Assembly: GCF_019947135.1 (NCBI RefSeq)
Contig: NZ_JAGSHT010000009.1
Coordinates: 62,001-126,000, forward strand
Reading direction: 5' to 3'
From: Occultella gossypii
GTDB lineage: Bacteria > Actinomycetota > Actinomycetes > Actinomycetales > Beutenbergiaceae
Length of the DNA: 64,000 bases
Positions within the stretch are counted from its first letter, which is position 1. The number at the start of each line of letters is the position of its first letter. The notes beneath the pieces were generated by a model that did not search any database, was not told the origin of the DNA, and worked only from the letters and a program-made list of their open reading frames with translations. Shown here piece after piece: positions 60,826-64,000 of the stretch. The translations under genes and the position numbers were made by a program.

Positions 60826-62583
60826 TCAATCACCCAGATCGATGTCCTGGGTCGAGGCTGCGTCGACCTCGACACGTTGGGCGACGTCGTCATACTGGTT
60901 GTTCCGCACGGTCACGTCGCGCGCGTTGCGGAGATAGATGCCGGTCTGGAAATCCTCCGTCTCGAGATCGGAGAACCTGTTGGCCTGGATCGTGATGCCG
61001 CTGTTGTAGGGCTGGTTGGTGAACGCCCCGTTGTTGGCGAACGTCAGGATCGAGCCCGTGCGCGCGTGCTTGCTGTACTTCTTGACCCACCCGGACCCCG
61101 CAAAACTGTTGCCGCGGATCTCCACATCGCGCGCGAACGATCCGGTCCCACTGCTCGTCGTACCGAGACCGATGTCGTGGTAGGCGTTGTTGGCGAAGTG
61201 GCAGCCATGCACGCGCAGGTTCCGGTTCATGAAGACCAGAGCGGTACCGATGTTGTCCTCGATCGTGGTGCCCGTCACGCTCGCGGAGGTCCACTCGTGA
61301 CCGGCGCTGCTGAGCAACGCACCGACGCCGGCATCGCTGGGCAGGTCGGCCGAGAGCCGGATCTGGAACGCGGTTCCCGCCTCGTCCAGCGGGCTGGCCT
61401 CGACGACCGACACGGCCGACGGCTGCGCACCCGCCCAGAACGTCAGCTCATCACCCGGTGCGAACGGCAGCACCCGAGAACCGGCACTGACGGGTCGGAC
61501 CGTGATCGCACGCCCATCACCGGCGTCGGTCAGTCGCAGGAACGAGCTCCGCGAGACCAGCGGGTCCCACCGCACGCCCTTGATGTAGCCGTCGGTGACA
61601 CTCATCGTGCCCGTGCTGTTGGACAGGTGGATAGCGTCCCTAGGGCCGACCGCCAGGTCGCCGACCGGTTCGACGACGACCTTGTTCAGGGTGACGTTAT
61701 GACCGTAGCCGGCGAGCATCCCGACGCCCACGGCGTTGTGGATCCGGAGGTTATCGATCCGAAGGTCCCGGCAGCCGAGCGCGAAGATGTTGTAGGAGCC
61801 ACCCACCACGTTGAGATGCCAGGAGACCCCGTCACCTGGCACGACCCGGTCGGAGAAACCGTGACCCGAGATGCGGTAGCGGCGACCGGCACCGCCGGCA
61901 ACGCTGTGCCACAGGTTCGCGAACTGCTCAGGGTTGGTACCGATCGTCAGCGGCTTCACACGATTCAGGCGGCGAGTGGCCAGGTCCCAGCTGTTCGCCG
62001 AGTAGCAGCGCATACCGTCGAAGTGGGTCGAGTCCTCGAACACGTCGACGACGACCTCGTCGGCGTCAGGGTCGACCGAGACCACCTCTCCCGATGATGT
62101 GGCTCGAGGCGAGTAGTCCAGCACGAAGTTCTTCATTGTCAGCCCCTGGCAATCGGTCAGGGTGAACTGAGTGGCAGGCGCGATGTCGTTCGCCAGCGGC
62201 AGACCTCCGACCAGCCGGGTGGTCGGGCGCCCGTCGGCCCCGACCGCGCCGACGAGGGTCAGCCCGACGGCGCCCGTGATCGGCAGGCTCGCGCCGCCGT
62301 CGGGGTCGGGCGTGAGCTGGTAGGTGCCGGAGTCGAACAGCACGGTCGTCGGACGACCACTGGCGATGGCGGCTGCGAGGGCGGTACGGATGGCGACAGT
62401 GTCGTCGATGCCGTCGTCGGGCACGGCGCCGAAGTCACGAACATGGATCGCATCGGGATGCGCGGATGCTGCGGAACCGCCCACATACGCAGAGCCTGCG
62501 ACTCCAAGTCCTGAACCGGCCAGGACGAGGAACCCGCGTCGGCTCAGCCCGTCACGGCCAGTTCCAGTTTCCAGGTTTACCAT
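60826..62583 (-). CDS. Tat-exported right-handed beta-helix protein (pectate-lyase-like, possibly GH110-like)
   Basis: A 585-residue secreted protein. The twin-arginine leader SRRGFLVLAGSGLGVAGSAY ends near SAASA. The first helix turn VRDFGAVPDDGIDDTVAIRT is the pectate-lyase superfamily start. Repeated NN and IRIHN / VRNNQYDD turns give a beta-helix to the C-terminus. MKNFVLDYSP followed by VVSVDPDADEVVVDVFE resembles the layout of GH110 alpha-1,3-galactosidases, but this family call is inference. Of three in-frame start codons (62589, 62586, 62583) the last has the best spacing to GAGG. It is divergent from the pyridoxal kinase. Confidence 0.78.
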   Translation of the reverse strand: MVNLETGTGRDGLSRRGFLVLAGSGLGVAGSAYVGGSAASAHPDAIHVRDFGAVPDDGIDDTVAIRTALAAAIASGRPTTVLFDSGTYQLTPDPDGGASLPITGAVGLTLVGAVGADGRPTTRLVGGLPLANDIAPATQFTLTDCQGLTMKNFVLDYSPRATSSGEVVSVDPDADEVVVDVFEDSTHFDGMRCYSANSWDLATRRLNRVKPLTIGTNPEQFANLWHSVAGGAGRRYRISGHGFSDRVVPGDGVSWHLNVVGGSYNIFALGCRDLRIDNLRIHNAVGVGMLAGYGHNVTLNKVVVEPVGDLAVGPRDAIHLSNSTGTMSVTDGYIKGVRWDPLVSRSSFLRLTDAGDGRAITVRPVSAGSRVLPFAPGDELTFWAGAQPSAVSVVEASPLDEAGTAFQIRLSADLPSDAGVGALLSSAGHEWTSASVTGTTIEDNIGTALVFMNRNLRVHGCHFANNAYHDIGLGTTSSGTGSFARDVEIRGNSFAGSGWVKKYSKHARTGSILTFANNGAFTNQPYNSGITIQANRFSDLETEDFQTGIYLRNARDVTVRNNQYDDVAQRVEVDAASTQDIDLGD

Positions 62584-62729
62584 CATCACACCTCATCGTG
62601 AATGTATATGCCTGATCCATCATCTGCACTTCTCATACAAGCACACGGGCGCCTGTGCAACAACGGTCTCGGGGCAACATGCGGCAAGTGGAGTCCGTCC
62701 GGGGTATGCAGCACTGGCACGATGTGCGG
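62584..62729. promoter_or_regulatory. Divergent promoter gap, beta-helix gene and pyridoxal kinase
   Basis: This 146-bp stretch is richer in A/T than its surroundings (around 62600-62645), as expected for promoters in both directions. No inverted repeat long enough to name was found. Confidence 0.4.
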
Positions 62730-63581
62730 ATGAAGTTCCTCTCCATCCAGTCCTCGGTCGCATACGGGCACGTCGGCAACTCGGCCGCCATGTTCCCGTT
62801 GCAGCGGCTCGGCCACGAGGTGTGGCCGGTGTTCACCGTCGTGTTCTCCAACCACACCGGGTACGGTGCGTGGCGCGGGCCGATGCTGTCCCCGGATGAC
62901 GTGCGCGGCATCGTGACCGGGATCGAGGAGCGTGGCGCGCTCGGCGAGGTCGGCGCCGTGCTGTCTGGATACCTGGGCGGCGAGGGGATCGTCGATGTTG
63001 TCGTCGATGCCGTCCAGCGGGTGAAAACTGCGAACCCCGAGGCGACCTACACCTGCGACCCCGTGATGGGCAACGCAAGGTCAGGCTGCTTCGTGGCGGA
63101 CTCGATCCCGCCATTGATCCGTGATCGCGTCCTGCCCCACGCCGACATCCTCACGCCGAACCAGTTCGAGCTGGGGTTCCTGACCCGCACCGAGCCTGAC
63201 AGCCTGTCCTCGACACTGGCTTCGGCAGATATGGCCCGCGACATGGGCCCGCGCACGGTGCTGGTGACAAGCGTCGAGCGGCCGGACCGACCGGAGAGCA
63301 CCATCGAGATGCTCGTCGTGGCGGACGACGGAGCGTGGATCATACAGACGCCCTACCTTCCGTTCAAGGCGAACGGTTCCGGTGACGTCACCAGCGCTCT
63401 GTTCACGGCGCACTACCGCACCACTGGGTCAGCATCCCAAGCGCTCGCTGCGACGGCATCGAGCGTGTTCGACCTGCTCTCGAATACCCTGGCGTCCGGC
63501 GAGCGTGAGTTGCGGATCGTCGAGAGTCAGGAGACGTTCGCGCACCCGCGGATGCAGTTCGCGGTGCAGCAGGTCCGCTAA
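62730..63581 (+). CDS. pdxY: Pyridoxal kinase
   Basis: A 283-residue PfkB/ribokinase-like kinase that phosphorylates pyridoxal for PLP salvage. LSIQSSVAYGHVGNSAAMFP is the pyridoxal-kinase N-terminus, VFSNHTGYGAWRGPML the substrate loop, TYTCDPVMGN the next motif, ILTPNQFELGFLTR binds near ATP, and FKANGSGDVTSALF holds the catalytic Asp. The length is close to E. coli PdxY (287). The ATG at 62730 was chosen because earlier in-frame codons (to 62655) lie in promoter-like DNA; its ribosome site is weak. Confidence 0.92.
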   Translation: MKFLSIQSSVAYGHVGNSAAMFPLQRLGHEVWPVFTVVFSNHTGYGAWRGPMLSPDDVRGIVTGIEERGALGEVGAVLSGYLGGEGIVDVVVDAVQRVKTANPEATYTCDPVMGNARSGCFVADSIPPLIRDRVLPHADILTPNQFELGFLTRTEPDSLSSTLASADMARDMGPRTVLVTSVERPDRPESTIEMLVVADDGAWIIQTPYLPFKANGSGDVTSALFTAHYRTTGSASQALAATASSVFDLLSNTLASGERELRIVESQETFAHPRMQFAVQQVR

Positions 63582-63670
63582 CGTCGCGGCAACCACTACG
63601 CCACGTCGGTGCGCAGGCCAAACGCATGTGGGTCACTCGCACTGACGCGCGGTGGCCCTCATGCTTCGGG

Positions 63671-63694
63671 GTGGAGGTGGCGGGAATCGCACCT
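63671..63694 (-). other. Fragment resembling the 3' end of tmRNA (possible attachment-site remnant)
   Basis: Read on the minus strand the bases give GGTGCGATTCCCGCC followed by ACCTCCACC. This is the T-loop and acceptor end typical of tmRNA genes, but with GGTGCGA instead of GGTTCGA, and the T stem is imperfect. No matching 5' acceptor half (GGAGGTG or GGGGCTGA type) or tag sequence lies in the 300 bases to the right, so it is not an intact gene. A 3'-end copy is what an integrated element at ssrA would leave. Confidence 0.35.
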
Positions 63695-63735
63695 GTACCT
63701 CTCTGACCTGGGACGATACGGCTGGAACCACGAGT

Positions 63736-63753
63736 GTGTCAGCGGTGTGACAC
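63736..63753. promoter_or_regulatory. Inverted repeat GTGTCA-N6-TGACAC
   Basis: A perfect 6-bp inverted repeat in the gap between the pyridoxal kinase and the partial frame at the right edge (63582-63802, otherwise without a gene). A further GTGACACCGGTGAC is at 63775-63788. These may be operators or the end of an insertion sequence. Confidence 0.3.
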
Positions 63754-63802
63754 GAATTCTGTACTAAGAACGGCGTGACACCGGTGACTGTCGGTCAACC
63801 GA

Positions 63803-64000
63803 TCACGATGCGACCGGGTGGATGGTATCCAGTGTGTCGCCGATCCGATCCCAGGTCGTGCTCGGCCTGCGGACCTTCAGTGCATCGTGCTCCGCGCCCT
63901 CGGCAATCCCGGCGGCGTGCTGAGGTCCGAGTGGCCGGCTGCTCAGGGTCAAGGGATTCTCGAGAACGATCGTCGGCCGCCGCCGGCGTGAAACCGACGT
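63803..64000 (-). CDS. Unidentified partial reading frame, C-terminal 65 residues
   Basis: The minus-strand frame is open from the window edge to a TGA at 63803-63805 and has fairly biased codons. The translated end (VRRPSTTWDRIGDTLDTIHP, then VAS) looks protein-like, but I do not recognise a family. An arginine-rich start and position beside an ssrA-like fragment would fit a mobile-element protein, which is a guess. The 5' part lies outside the window. Confidence 0.3.
   Translation of the reverse strand, partial: TSVSRRRRPTIVLENPLTLSSRPLGPQHAAGIAEGAEHDALKVRRPSTTWDRIGDTLDTIHPVAS

Noticed and set aside
63671-63760. Intact tRNA or tmRNA gene at the right end
   Set aside because: Only the T-loop/acceptor end is present; no complementary 5' acceptor strand, anticodon arm or tag sequence could be found.

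Overview
The window is high-GC DNA with dense, often overlapping genes (GTGA/ATGA junctions), many GTG starts and strong GC bias at third codon positions. Families such as DUF3039, DUF3054, DUF2017, a ClpS/MurI/RNase PH neighbourhood and HU indicate an actinobacterium, most plausibly of the order Micrococcales. A sugar-rich Ruania/Beutenbergia-like genome is an inference from gene content only. No tRNA, rRNA or CRISPR array was seen.

Layout. (1) 1-8885: a leftward Opp/Dpp-type ABC transporter operon (binding protein, two permeases, two ATPases) followed by a ROK regulator, divergent from a GH2 beta-mannosidase; this looks like a mannoside uptake and hydrolysis module. A LacI-type sensor lacking its DNA-binding domain follows. 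(2) 9803-17069: a Nudix-like protein, a DUF3054 membrane protein, a GH78-like rhamnosidase coupled to an acetyltransferase, and an LLM oxidoreductase coupled to a GH13 trehalose synthase/amylase-like enzyme. (3) 17129-23058: a CUT1 sugar-alcohol transporter, a SorC regulator and a mannitol-2-dehydrogenase-family enzyme, with shared ATGAGC motifs in both promoters. (4) 23250-24688: rdgB and rph. (5) 24699-38494: a rhamnoside locus with a GH78 rhamnosidase, a CUT1 transporter, a second large GH78-like enzyme, a LacI repressor and a Tat-exported six-hairpin glycosidase. These are tied together by a repeated 12-bp palindrome TGAAA-NN-TTTCA. (6) 38574-46312: an MsnO8-like LLM oxidoreductase, ppc, MBL hydrolase, murI, DUF2017, clpS and divergent pncB. 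(7) 46502-53404: helicase plus DUF3039, an ABC-2 exporter with a TetR regulator, HU, and an acyl-CoA dehydrogenase. (8) 53477-64000: an AMIN-like secreted protein, a third CUT1 transporter, an orphan ATPase ending in a 62-bp tandem repeat, ArsR plus SRPBCC, a DinB-like protein with pentapeptide repeats, a Tat-exported beta-helix protein, a pyridoxal kinase, and a right-hand end with an ssrA-3'-like fragment and an unidentified partial reading frame.

How it works together. The window is dominated by plant-polysaccharide use: mannosides, rhamnosides and sugar alcohols are imported by transporters and cleaved mostly in the cytoplasm, with two Tat-exported enzymes outside. The three CUT1 systems have no ATPase of their own, so a shared MsmK-type ATPase elsewhere is expected. 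The pncB-clpS-DUF2017-murI-MBL-rph-rdgB block, contiguous or nearly so in many actinobacteria, is here split by about 17 kb holding ppc and the rhamnoside locus. As a result rph-rdgB sits only 10 bp behind a sugar-operon gene.
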